Positions 16,509 through 24,794 of a stretch of DNA of 64,000 nucleotides are shown here, piece by piece. Location: contig NZ_LLWH01000187.1 in the NCBI RefSeq assembly GCF_001411475.1, forward strand, positions 41,213 to 105,212, written 5' to 3'. The DNA is from Pseudomonas endophytica (GTDB taxonomy: Bacteria; Pseudomonadota; Gammaproteobacteria; Pseudomonadales; Pseudomonadaceae). Below the pieces are notes generated by a model, which was given only the letters and a program-made list of their open reading frames with translations, searched no databases and was not told the DNA's origin. The translations under genes were made by a program, and so were the position numbers. Positions within the stretch are counted from its first letter, which is position 1, and every line of letters starts with the position of its first letter.

Positions 16509-18950
16509 TTAGAAATCCCAGCGGGTTGTCACCATGAAGTTACGAGGCTCGCCATACACCGCCGAGTTATAAAAGCCGATGTTGGTGTAATAGTATTTGT
16601 CGAATAGGTTATTGAGATTGACTGTAGCCGATAGGTTTTTACTGATTTGGTAACGTGTCATCAGGTCAACCACCCAGTAGTCAGACTGCTCAAACTTTTC
16701 GTACTGCTCACGCGGGCCGTTCCAAATGTTTTGCCAAGCGCGGTTTTGCCAACGCGCACCGCCACCCACGGTGAATTTGTCGAGATCGCCTTGCAGTTTG
16801 TAGCTGGTGGACACTTTGAACTGGTCTTGCGGCTCGAAGGTCGAGATTTTCTCACCGTTGTCATCGCGCACGATCTTGTGGGTGTAGCCACCCTGTACTT
16901 GCCAGCCAGGGCTTAGCTCGCCCGACATTTCTAGTTCATAGCCTTTGGTCACGGCTTTGGTGCCGATGAACGCATAGTTTGGCGGGGTAGGCGCTAGGTT
17001 GTTATAAGCGTCGTCAGGTACCGAGCGGTTGCTTTCCTTGACTTGGAAATAAGCCAAGCTGGCATTCAAACGGCCGTCGAAAAACTCCGCCTTCAGGCCC
17101 ACTTCGTAGTTCTCGCCTTCGTCCGGCTCAATCAACCGCTCGTTTCTGTCACGGTTGTAGTTCTCTTGCGGCATAAAGATGTCGGTGTAGCTGGCGTAGA
17201 CCGAGTAGGTTTCGTTGAGGTCGTAGATTGCCCCCACATACGGAATGAAACGCCCCGACTCACGGAAGGAGGGGGTGTTGCCGGTCATGTGGTAGTCAAC
17301 CACGCGGCCACCCACCAACACTTTCAACTCATCGCTGACGTTAAAGCGGGTGGTGATGTAGGTGCCGGTTTGCCGAATTACGTCATCGGTGTTTTGGCTG
17401 ACAGGCCCCCAGTCCGGTTTTTCGGCATGGCCGTTCCAGTGGTCATAATCCACGAGATTCGGGTCTTGGTAGATGTGGTTCCAGTAGCCGCGACCTTTCC
17501 AGTGCGCTGAGCTGATGGAGCCGCCCAATACCACTTCATGCTCGCGCCCGAACAGTTGGAAGGGGCCGCTAACGTACAAGTCGGCGGAGTTGCTGCGCGT
17601 GTCACCCATGTAGCGCCCGGCAGTGATCGGTGCGGTGCCATCCTCGTTGGGGTAAGCACCTTGGATGGAACCCATTTGTGCGTCGTAGCCATTGAGTTTG
17701 TGGTCCAGTTGCAGTTTGGTCACCCAACCGCCGCCCATGTCATGTTCAAGGGTGGCGAACACGGTGCGGGTGTATTGATCCCAACTGCTCCAGTCAGTGC
17801 CGTTGTTAAACGAACGCTTGACGCTGTTGCGCTCACCCTTGGCGTTGAGCAGCGGGAAACTGCCCGACCAGCTCGACCCTTTTGGGGTGTTGTCTTGGTA
17901 ATCACCGCCGATGGTCAATAGCGTATCTGGGGTGAGGTCAAACTCGAGAATGCCGTAGTAGACGGCTGTTTTGCGCGAGTAGTGATCCATAAACGATTTT
18001 TTGTCTTGGTAGGCGGCAACGCCCCGGCCTCGCACATTCCCGGTTTCGGTCAGTGGGCCACTCACGTCGACCTCACTGCGGTAGTTGTCCCATGAGCCAG
18101 CACCCAGCGAGGCGTGGCCTTTGAACTCAGCAGTGGGCTTTTTACGCACCAGATTAAGGGTCGCACCCAATGAGCCCGCGCCTGTGAGCAGGCCGGTCGA
18201 CCCCTTGATGACCTCGATACGGTCGTAAATCGCGGTGTCGCTTAAGGTGTTACCCGCCGAGTAACCGACGTTGCGCACGGCGGAAGGGATACCGTCGTAC
18301 TGGAAGTTATTGATCGAAAAACCGCGAGCGTAGTAGTTGCTGCGTTCACTGTCATAAGCCGACACGGTGATGCCGGGGGTGTTGCGCATCACATCGTCGA
18401 CGTTGTTGAGGCCAAAGTCGTCCATGTGCTGACGGGTGATCACCGTTACCGATTGCGGCGTTTCACGGGGTGTCAAAATCAGCCGCGTGGCCGTGGCAAT
18501 GGTGCCTGGGGTGTACGAGCCAGTGCCTTCGGTCACGGTGCCCAGTTGGTTGCTGGTGACGGCGGTAGCGCCCAACTCCAGCGTCGATCCGAGTTGCGGG
18601 GCCGGTGCCAGAACCACGGCGTTTTCACCGTTGGGTTGCGCCTCAAGGCCCGAGCCGGTCAGCAGTTGCGCGAGCGCTTGGCGGCTGGTCATGGTGCCGC
18701 TGACGCCCGGTGAGGTGATGCCTTGGGCCATGTCCGAGGAGTAAGCGATTTGTAGCCCACTGAGTTGGCTCAGTTGGTCCAGTGCGTTGGCCAATGGTTG
18801 CCGAGCAATGGCAAAGGTATGGGTATCCGTCACTTCACTGTTGATGGACGTACCGACGGGCTCGACGGCCTGAACGTTGCTGTATGCCAAGAGCACAGCG
18901 AGCGCCAACGTGCTGCGTGCATAGTGTTTGTTGAGGTTAGGAAAGTACAT
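16509..18950 (-). CDS. Second TonB-dependent siderophore receptor with STN domain
   Basis: An 813-residue outer-membrane receptor. The ATG at 18950 (GGGG 6 bases upstream) gives a signal peptide STLALAVLLAYSNVQA. An STN domain (FAIARQPLANALDQLSQLSG) is followed by plug (TRQHMDDFGLNNVDDVMRNT, RGFSINNFQYDGIPSAV, GSTGLLTGAGSLGATLNLV) and barrel, ending RWDF. It shares long identical blocks with the receptor at 9217 (GTIATATR, ITRQHMDDFGLN, GAGSWDNYRS, YYTNIGFYN), so the two arose by duplication. Its likely regulators are the sigma/FecR pair at 20.4-21.9 kb on the same strand, now separated from it by an opposite-strand binding-protein gene. The ligand is probably a related ferric siderophore. 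Confidence 0.94.
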   Translation of the reverse strand: MYFPNLNKHYARSTLALAVLLAYSNVQAVEPVGTSINSEVTDTHTFAIARQPLANALDQLSQLSGLQIAYSSDMAQGITSPGVSGTMTSRQALAQLLTGSGLEAQPNGENAVVLAPAPQLGSTLELGATAVTSNQLGTVTEGTGSYTPGTIATATRLILTPRETPQSVTVITRQHMDDFGLNNVDDVMRNTPGITVSAYDSERSNYYARGFSINNFQYDGIPSAVRNVGYSAGNTLSDTAIYDRIEVIKGSTGLLTGAGSLGATLNLVRKKPTAEFKGHASLGAGSWDNYRSEVDVSGPLTETGNVRGRGVAAYQDKKSFMDHYSRKTAVYYGILEFDLTPDTLLTIGGDYQDNTPKGSSWSGSFPLLNAKGERNSVKRSFNNGTDWSSWDQYTRTVFATLEHDMGGGWVTKLQLDHKLNGYDAQMGSIQGAYPNEDGTAPITAGRYMGDTRSNSADLYVSGPFQLFGREHEVVLGGSISSAHWKGRGYWNHIYQDPNLVDYDHWNGHAEKPDWGPVSQNTDDVIRQTGTYITTRFNVSDELKVLVGGRVVDYHMTGNTPSFRESGRFIPYVGAIYDLNETYSVYASYTDIFMPQENYNRDRNERLIEPDEGENYEVGLKAEFFDGRLNASLAYFQVKESNRSVPDDAYNNLAPTPPNYAFIGTKAVTKGYELEMSGELSPGWQVQGGYTHKIVRDDNGEKISTFEPQDQFKVSTSYKLQGDLDKFTVGGGARWQNRAWQNIWNGPREQYEKFEQSDYWVVDLMTRYQISKNLSATVNLNNLFDKYYYTNIGFYNSAVYGEPRNFMVTTRWDF

Positions 18951-19343
18951 GCGAGCCCCGAGTGAATAGGAAGTATTTGCAACAACAAACACCTTGACGG
19001 GTTGAGCCTGCGAAAGCCGTAAAACTTTTTCAAAATTTTTCAGTCACTTGGATTCTTGCAGCGCCTGAGGTCAGAACGTCTACAGACGGGGGGCAATGTT
19101 TAGTCAAAACCGATCCAAGAATCCGAAAAGCACGCTTTTACCCTCTGTAACCCCATGACACCTTACAGACCACCAAAGATGGACCAAGACACACCTTTTC
19201 GTTGCGGGGCTTACTGATAGCGGGTGCGGTTTGCGCTGCGGCGAAGGGAAGGAGAACCGGATGTCTCTTGCCTAGGATGGCCAAGTTGATCCCGGCTTCT
19301 CGAGTGATGTGCAATCACCCTTGAACAGTAGGAGATAACAATA
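18951..19343. other. Divergent intergenic region of receptor and binding-protein genes
   Basis: About 390 bases. The receptor-proximal part holds the AAAAT-N15-CGGC promoter candidate. AGGAG 9 bases before the ATG at 19344 is the ribosome site of the binding protein. Nothing else (no small ORF, tRNA or known riboswitch) was recognised. Confidence 0.45.
19016..19039 (-). promoter_or_regulatory. Candidate ECF sigma promoter of the second receptor
   Basis: On the minus strand AAAAT-N15-CGGC, 66 bases before the receptor ATG. The block AAATTTT-N11-ACGGC is identical in spacing to that upstream of the first receptor, while the bases between differ, which suggests selection on the two boxes. Confidence 0.5.
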
Positions 19344-20381
19344 ATGATCAACGCTCTGAAATTCGCAGTTCTGGCAACGGGGATCGTCACTGCCAGCCAA
19401 ACCCTCGCGGCCGATCTCACGGTCGTTTCTTTTGGCGGGGCCAACAAGGACGCGCAGGTAAAGGCGTTCTACAAACCGTGGCAAAAGGAGGAGGGCAGCA
19501 AGATTATTTCCGGTGAGTACAACGGGGAAATGGCCAAGGTAAAAGCCATGGTCGACACGGGCAGCGTGTCTTGGAACGCTGTTGAGGTTGAGTCCGCCGA
19601 ACTGGCCCGCGGCTGCGATGAAGGGATGTTTGAGACGCTCGACCCGGCGCAAATCGGCATCGACCCCAAGGATTTTGTTCCGGGCGCCATCCAGCCGTGC
19701 GGCATTGGGTTTCTGGTTTACTCAACGGTGCTGGCCTACAACACCCATAAATTGAAAGAAGCGCCCACCGGTTGGCAGGATTTTTGGGATGTCGAGAAAT
19801 TCCCCGGTAAGCGCGGCCTGCGCAAACTGGCCAAATCGACCTTGGAATTCGCATTGATCGCCGATGGCGTAAAACCCTCTGAGGTCTACACGACCTTGGC
19901 GACTAAGGCCGGTCAGGATCGAGCATTCGCCAAACTTGATCAGATCAAACCCTATATCCAATGGTGGGAAGCTGGCGCTCAGCCGCCTCAGTTCCTCGCG
20001 GCCGGGGACGTGGTGATGAGCTCTGTCTACAACGGCCGTCTCTCGGCCGAACAGAAGAAAAAGTACGGGTTGGATCTGGTTTGGAACGGTGGGATTTACG
20101 AGTTTGATTCGTGGGCCATCCCGCGCGGGGCCTCACAGCAAGACAAGACCCGTGAGTTCATTGCGTTCACTTTACAGCCAGAACAACAGAAGAACTTCGC
20201 TGAGCATATCGACTACGGTGCCGCTAACTTAGGCGCTATGGACTTGCTCGATAAGGCACGCATTAACGAACTGCCTACTGCCCCGCAGAACTTAGCACAG
20301 CAGGTGCCGGTGGATGCGCTGTTCTGGGCCGATCATGGTGAACAACTGGAGCAGCGCTTTAACGCGTGGTCTTCACGCTAA
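19344..20381 (+). CDS. ABC transporter substrate-binding protein, PotD-like
   Basis: A 345-residue periplasmic binding protein of the spermidine/putrescine-type family. The signal peptide FAVLATGIVTASQTLAA is followed by DLTVVSFGGANKDAQVKAFY, the usual mature start, then GFLVYSTVLAYNTHKL, WQDFWDVEKFPGKRGLRK, DVVMSSVYNGRLSAEQ and DSWAIPRGASQQDKTREFI. No permease or ATPase gene is adjacent. It is on the opposite strand from, and wedged between, the second receptor and its FecR gene, as if inserted into a former sigma-FecR-receptor set. Ligand unknown; polyamine, thiamine-like or Fe-complex binding are all seen in the superfamily. Confidence 0.88.
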   Translation: MINALKFAVLATGIVTASQTLAADLTVVSFGGANKDAQVKAFYKPWQKEEGSKIISGEYNGEMAKVKAMVDTGSVSWNAVEVESAELARGCDEGMFETLDPAQIGIDPKDFVPGAIQPCGIGFLVYSTVLAYNTHKLKEAPTGWQDFWDVEKFPGKRGLRKLAKSTLEFALIADGVKPSEVYTTLATKAGQDRAFAKLDQIKPYIQWWEAGAQPPQFLAAGDVVMSSVYNGRLSAEQKKKYGLDLVWNGGIYEFDSWAIPRGASQQDKTREFIAFTLQPEQQKNFAEHIDYGAANLGAMDLLDKARINELPTAPQNLAQQVPVDALFWADHGEQLEQRFNAWSSR

Positions 20382-20426
20382 GCGTTTAACTGGCCGCCGT
20401 GTGCAATTTAGCCCACGGCGGCTCGC

Positions 20427-21401
20427 TTAATGAATTACCAGCATGCCACCGGGCAAGCGCGTCAGTTGGGTTGAGGTGACGGTATTCAGCGCCTGGACGA
20501 TAGCAACCGGGTTATCCAACTGGTAGTTGCCGCTGACACGATGCTTGGCAGCCGCGTCGTTGAACAACAGAATCGGTTGCGGGTAGTAGCGCCCCAAAGT
20601 ATTTAAGACCTGAGCCAGTGGCTGATCTTGAAACGACAGTCGACCTTGCACCCAAGCCATTTGTCGTTCAGCACCCTCAGCGTTTAGGGCTTGTAAGTGA
20701 TCATCTTTGAGTTGCTGCCAGTTACCAGCGAGCAACAAGCTTTGTTCACCGGTTTTGTCGGTAAAGCGCACTTTCCCTTCTCGAACAGCAACAGTGACGT
20801 CTTCGCCCTCTAGCGCCACGCTGAATTGGGTGCCAACCACCGTGACACGGGCTTGGGCGGCGTCAATGACCAAGGGCCGCGAGGGATCCGCAAACGCTTG
20901 GACAAAAAACTCACCACGCAGCAAGCGGATACGCCGGTGATCTAAGTTGATGTCAGTGCTGATTGCGCTGTTACTGCCCAGCACAATGTGCGAGCCATCG
21001 GCGAGGGTCAGTTGCCTGATCTCAGCCACCGCGGTGATTTGGTCAGCGCGCAGACGCATCGGTAAATCGGCCATCCACGCGCTGGTCAGCATTAACAGCA
21101 GCATGGCCGCTGTCGCAAAAAACCATGCCTTGCGCGGTTGAGGGGTTGCGCGTGTAGCCGCGTCTGGCAGGTCAAGACCCATCTCTAAGTCACGCAATGC
21201 CTGCTCGAACGCCTGGCTCTGCCAGAGTGTTTCTAGGGTCTGGTACGCGGCGGCATGTTCTGGGTTAGCTGTGCGCCAGTGTTCAAAGCGCTCACGCAAT
21301 GCCGGCTGTTGGGCCATTTCCTCTCGTTGTGCGAACCAATCGGTTGCCTGGCGTTGTACGTGTTCGCTTGGCACAACAGTGTGGTCGGAGGAGTCAGTCA
21401 T
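20427..21401 (-). CDS. FecR-family anti-sigma regulator (second set)
   Basis: A 324-residue FecR-type protein. The ATG at 21401 overlaps the sigma gene stop by 8 bases; the DUF4880 N-terminal part (ATDWFAQREEMAQQPALRER, HAAAYQTLETLWQSQAF) starts shortly after it. A single TM (WFFATAAMLLLMLTSAWMA, about residues 95-115) lacks the twin-arginine motif seen in the first FecR. The periplasmic FecR domain (VAEIRQLTLADGSHIVLGSN, RLLRGEFFVQAFADPSRPLV) and STN-like end (PLAQVLNTLGRYYPQPI) are complete. It should relay a receptor signal to the adjacent sigma factor. No receptor is adjacent on this strand; the one at 16509 is the best candidate. Confidence 0.92.
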   Translation of the reverse strand: MTDSSDHTVVPSEHVQRQATDWFAQREEMAQQPALRERFEHWRTANPEHAAAYQTLETLWQSQAFEQALRDLEMGLDLPDAATRATPQPRKAWFFATAAMLLLMLTSAWMADLPMRLRADQITAVAEIRQLTLADGSHIVLGSNSAISTDINLDHRRIRLLRGEFFVQAFADPSRPLVIDAAQARVTVVGTQFSVALEGEDVTVAVREGKVRFTDKTGEQSLLLAGNWQQLKDDHLQALNAEGAERQMAWVQGRLSFQDQPLAQVLNTLGRYYPQPILLFNDAAAKHRVSGNYQLDNPVAIVQALNTVTSTQLTRLPGGMLVIH

Positions 21402-21927
21402 GGGCGGCTTGTTTCTGGATGGCTTTGGCGCAGGCATTAAGCGCAGTCCGCAAATCTTTTTCAACCGTGCTGATCGAAACATCCAGGCGCTGGGCGATTT
21501 CTCCTTTGGGTAGATCATGTAATTTGCTCAGCACTAAGATCTGCTGCTGGCGCTTGGGCAGCGTTTTGAGTGCCGCCTGAAACTGTTGCAGAGACTGCTG
21601 ACCTTGTAGCTGACAGTCGGGACCGGGAGCGCTGGTCGCGATCTCCGTCAGGTGGCGCTCATCGCTAACCTGACATTCGAAACGCCGTTTGCTGCGTAAG
21701 CTGCGCAGGTGATCGAAGGCCAGGTAGCGGGCGGTCTGATACACAAAAGGGTGCAGAAACTCGACCGGTCGGGTTTTTATAGCGTTGGCCACCTTCACAT
21801 AGGTTTCCTGCGCTAAATCTTCCGCCAGACTGGCACAGCCCACTACCCGCGAGAGCATCCTCACCAGCGACACGCGCTGGTTGATATAAAGCTCGCTGAG
21901 CTTTTGCTGGCTGTCCTCTGTACTCAT
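21394..21927 (-). CDS. ECF RNA polymerase sigma factor, FecI family (second set)
   Basis: A 177-residue ECF sigma factor. Region 2: YINQRVSLVRMLSRVVG, SLAEDLAQETYVKVANAI, FVYQTARYLAFDHLRSLRSK; region 4: TLPKRQQQILVLSKLHDLPK, EIAQRLDVSISTVEKDLRTA. The ATG at 21927 is preferred to 21951 because GGGAG lies 9 bases upstream. A strong Fur-box match follows 50-70 bases upstream. It forms an overlapping pair with the FecR gene and should activate a TonB-receptor promoter under iron starvation. Confidence 0.94.
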   Translation of the reverse strand: MSTEDSQQKLSELYINQRVSLVRMLSRVVGCASLAEDLAQETYVKVANAIKTRPVEFLHPFVYQTARYLAFDHLRSLRSKRRFECQVSDERHLTEIATSAPGPDCQLQGQQSLQQFQAALKTLPKRQQQILVLSKLHDLPKGEIAQRLDVSISTVEKDLRTALNACAKAIQKQAAHD

Positions 21928-21979
21928 GCTGAACCGCTCCCGCCATGGCACGCTAATCCAGCGTGCTGGGGCGTATTCT

Positions 21980-21998
21980 AATGAGAACCAGTATCATT
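21980..21998. promoter_or_regulatory. Fur box upstream of the second sigma gene
   Basis: AATGAGAACCAGTATCATT matches the Fur array AATGATAATCATTATCATT at 16 of 19 positions by eye, and lies 53-71 bases before the sigma ATG, the expected operator location. Confidence 0.8.
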
Positions 21999-22036
21999 TC
22001 CACAAAATTTTTTATCAGCGTTCGCCAGCCGACTGA

Positions 22037-22567
22037 TTAGCGTTGGCAGAATCGAATCCGATTACCAAAAGGGTCATAGACTTCCAGCACTTGCCCCCAG
22101 TCTTGCTGCACGATTTGAGGTCGGCCGTAGCCATAGCGCTTGGCAGCTAACTCATCGTGAAACAACTGAATATTGTGCATCGGTACGAAGAGTGTCGAGC
22201 CGGGGCTGGCATCGCCGTGATGCTCTGACAGGTGTAGCTCCAGGCCGTTGCGGCTTATGGCCAGATACAGCGGCATACCGGGCTCGAAGCGATGCTCGAA
22301 CTCCACGTTGAACCCAAGAAACTCAAGATAAAACTCGCGTGCCTTGGCCTCATCAAACATCCGCAAAATGGGGATGGGTTTGTCGAATGTCACATCGGAT
22401 GGGATGTTGGCTTGGGCAAGCAGGGCGGATGCGGTGTTCCAGTCTTTATAGCCCAGTTGCTGCGAGACAAGCTCAAGGGCTTGTGCATGAGAGATGTCTT
22501 GATTGCGTGCGCTAAGAGAGGTGCGCAGTTGCTTGGCCATGAGTTTGGCCTGCTCGATTGAAACCAT
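22037..22567 (-). CDS. Glyoxalase/VOC-superfamily protein with N-terminal helical extension
   Basis: A 176-residue protein. The ATG at 22567 is chosen because GGAGG lies 5 bases before it. The first 55 residues (MVSIEQAKLMAKQLRTSL.., HAQALELVSQQLGYKDWNTA) match the short domain found before glyoxalase folds in several proteobacterial proteins. The rest is a VOC fold: PIPILRMFDEAKAREFYLEF, LELHLSEHHGD, QVLEVYDPFGNRIRFCQ. This resembles bleomycin-resistance/glyoxalase-like proteins; the enzymatic substrate, if any, is unknown. It stands alone, downstream of no obvious operon partner. Confidence 0.88.
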   Translation of the reverse strand: MVSIEQAKLMAKQLRTSLSARNQDISHAQALELVSQQLGYKDWNTASALLAQANIPSDVTFDKPIPILRMFDEAKAREFYLEFLGFNVEFEHRFEPGMPLYLAISRNGLELHLSEHHGDASPGSTLFVPMHNIQLFHDELAAKRYGYGRPQIVQQDWGQVLEVYDPFGNRIRFCQR

Positions 22568-22775
22568 AATGCCTCCTGCCATCGAGATATCTGGATGCTC
22601 GCATTACCAAGCCTCGAGGCTCAAGAGAGACAAAAGGGGTTTGCAACAACAGTCATGCTTTCACCAACCCTTAAGGGCGCGAGCGGCGGGCAGCATCAGC
22701 CAGGGGCTGAGCATACCTAAGCAGACGACAGCCGAAAAGAGGGCTTTGTAAAGTGGACGTTATTGAGCATTGTGT

Positions 22776-23222
22776 TCAGGCGGAAGTACTGACCATCGAC
22801 CCCGAACGGCTACTGCCTTGTACGGTCAAGGCTTGTAGCAATGCCGCAGTCGCTTCTTGCAAGGCTGCTGTGGTCGAGGTGACTTGGGCTTGAGCCGCAG
22901 TTAAGGCGGCGGCTTTGGCTTCTGCGCTCTGCTGACTGCTCTGAATCTTTTGCAGCGCTTGTTGTTGCTGTTGCAACTGTTTTTGCAGCATGGCGATGTG
23001 TTTTTTCAGCTGCTTGACCAGATTGGAACTTTTGTCCTCTTTGTCGTCTGCGGGCACAGGCGCTGTGCTTCGGGCGGTACGAGGTTTAATCGGGTCTGTG
23101 GGGGCTGCCTCGGCATCCTTGACCGCTGAACTGGCGGCATTCAGGATTTCGGGCTGTTTCGTGGCGCTGGAGGCGACAGGAATGTTCAGGCTGGATGCCA
23201 GGTTGTTAACGGTGCCGAGCAT
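22776..23222 (-). CDS. Hypothetical coiled-coil protein, Gln/Ala-rich
   Basis: A 148-residue protein of unknown function. The ATG at 23222 has AAGGA 9-10 bases upstream; an in-frame ATG at 23261 is possible but lacks a ribosome site. The N-terminal third is Ala/Ser-rich. Residues 65-110 form a strong coiled coil (KQLKKHIAMLQKQLQQQQQA) followed by an Ala/Thr-rich helix. No signal peptide or TM. It slightly resembles FlxA-like coiled-coil proteins. It sits between the VOC protein and the flavin reductase on the same strand. Confidence 0.6.
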   Translation of the reverse strand: MLGTVNNLASSLNIPVASSATKQPEILNAASSAVKDAEAAPTDPIKPRTARSTAPVPADDKEDKSSNLVKQLKKHIAMLQKQLQQQQQALQKIQSSQQSAEAKAAALTAAQAQVTSTTAALQEATAALLQALTVQGSSRSGSMVSTSA

Positions 23223-23332
23223 GTTCTTGGATCCTTTAGGTTCAAGGTCTTTGAAGGGCATCGGCTGGCGAGTGGAAAACTTTAAACACTCACGCGGGGT
23301 AACCCTCTGCTGTTGGGTGTGGGCCTGCGCTA

Positions 23333-23908
23333 TTACTCATCGACGTCCAGTGCTTCACCTGTCGCGTAATAGTGCCCACCAGCGATGTAATGCAGGCTGC
23401 GCCAAGCGGGGTCGGCATTTTCAAACTGCCAATGGCCGTCTTTGAACGCGCGCGTGTCAGCCCAAGCGCCAACCACCTCACCGATAAACAGGTCGTAGGT
23501 GTTCTGGTTATGCAGTTCAGGGATGAGAGTGCACGCCAGCCACGCCGAACAGCCGCTTACAAAGGGTTGGTCATGGCCTTGAATGTTAAACAGCTCAACC
23601 TTGCTGTCGCTGAGCTTGTTGGGATCTGTGTTCAAGCTCAGGCTCCCGACTTTGCTGGTCAATTCAAGTTGAGCCACGGTCGGCACTTGAATCACAAACA
23701 GGCCGCTGTGCTCGACCAGCTCCCGGGTTTTAACGCTTTTGTCCAACACGACCGTGAGCTTGGGCGGGGCAAAATCTAGGGCACAGGCCCACGAGGCCGC
23801 CATGACGTTTTGCACACCAGCGTGACGCGCCGATACCAGAATGGTCGGCCCGTGGTTGATCAGTCGATAGGCTTTGTCCAACGGGACGTCGGCAATGTGC
23901 TTATTCAT
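23333..23908 (-). CDS. Flavin reductase family protein
   Basis: A 191-residue protein of the FMN-binding split-barrel flavin reductase family: GPTILVSARHAGVQNVMAAS at the flavin site, APPKLTVVLDKSVKTRELVE, GLFVIQVPTVAQLELTSKVG and GEVVGAWADTRAF. Such proteins bind FMN and either reduce it with NAD(P)H for a partner monooxygenase or act as small oxidoreductases. It is complete. There is no monooxygenase gene next to it; the SsuD-like enzyme 21 kb away would need a reductase, but any link is speculation. Confidence 0.88.
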   Translation of the reverse strand: MNKHIADVPLDKAYRLINHGPTILVSARHAGVQNVMAASWACALDFAPPKLTVVLDKSVKTRELVEHSGLFVIQVPTVAQLELTSKVGSLSLNTDPNKLSDSKVELFNIQGHDQPFVSGCSAWLACTLIPELHNQNTYDLFIGEVVGAWADTRAFKDGHWQFENADPAWRSLHYIAGGHYYATGEALDVDE

Positions 23909-23985
23909 TCATGCTCCGAAAGAGGGGGATCCAAGGAGGGCGGATGATACCGTCGAGCCAACAAGCGGCACAGTTGTTTAAGGTC

Positions 23986-24022
23986 AAAAGATCGCAGCCT
24001 TCGTGCCTCGTCAGCTCCTACA
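23986..24022. repeat. Decayed REP half-element
   Basis: The stretch aaaagatcgcagccttcg..cagctcctacaag is one arm of the local REP family interrupted by a few inserted bases; the facing arm is missing. Confidence 0.55.
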
Positions 24023-24061
24023 AGATTGCATACATCCAAGCCTTCGAAAAACTAGATCAGT

Positions 24062-24682
24062 TCAAGGCTCTAACCCAATACCGCGCAAGATAACCGCGGT
24101 GATGGTCTTAACCGCTTGGTCGAACTGTTGATCCGACAGCGGCTGATGCCCATTGAGCACGTTGACCTGGTAATCAAAGTCCGCATAGTGCTGGGTCGAG
24201 GCCCATATCATGTACAACAACGCTGAGGGCTCGACCGGATTAATGCGCTTCTCATCGACCCACTGACGAATCTTCTCCTCCATGAACTTTGCACCTTTAG
24301 ACATGTGCTCTTCGAGCATGTCCTGAAACAGCGGTGCTCCGCGCATGATCTCGTTGGTCCACAGCTTTGATCCGTGGGGACGTAAGCGCGAATGGGTCAT
24401 TTTTTTCATCACGTAGCTGGTCAGCACCACGCGCGGGTCATCGAACTGCACAAAACAGTCACCTTCCAGCTCCCAAGTACCCAGCAAGTTGACCAGCACT
24501 TCACGGTACAACTCTTCTTTGGTGGTGAAGTAATAATGCAAATTGGAACGCGGAAGTTCGGCATGCAAGGCAATGTCTGCCATTTTGGTCCCTGCATAGC
24601 CTTGCTCAGCAAAAATTTTCTCCGCGGCTAACAAAATCTTTTCGACGTTTTTTCGGCGGATCTTAACTTTAGGGTTGGTCAT
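24062..24682 (-). CDS. TetR-family regulator, RutR-like
   Basis: A 206-residue repressor. The N-terminal HTH reads AAEKIFAEQGYAGTKMADIA and LPRSNLHYYFTTKEELYREV. The C-terminal ligand domain contains MIWASTQHYADF, nearly identical to the same stretch of E. coli RutR, the uracil-sensing regulator of pyrimidine catabolism, and continues with comparable spacing to the end. It lies just downstream of, and on the same strand as, the nucleotide-scavenging genes at 24.8-33.9 kb, so a pyrimidine-responsive role for them is an attractive inference. Family confident; target not shown. Confidence 0.88.
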   Translation of the reverse strand: MTNPKVKIRRKNVEKILLAAEKIFAEQGYAGTKMADIALHAELPRSNLHYYFTTKEELYREVLVNLLGTWELEGDCFVQFDDPRVVLTSYVMKKMTHSRLRPHGSKLWTNEIMRGAPLFQDMLEEHMSKGAKFMEEKIRQWVDEKRINPVEPSALLYMIWASTQHYADFDYQVNVLNGHQPLSDQQFDQAVKTITAVILRGIGLEP

Positions 24683-24794
24683 CGAGTTCCAAATTCAGAG
24701 CAGTGGGCATGCCAATTCGTGAGTAGCATAGATCAAAAAAATCAGCGAATTCAGGTCTTACACCTGAGTAGACCGCCAACCGTACAACCTTGTG

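Noticed and set aside
23333..23908. Flavin reductase as RutF of a pyrimidine-degrading rut operon
   Set aside because: No RutA-E genes are present, and the sequence looks like a general flavin reductase; nearness to a RutR-like gene is not enough.
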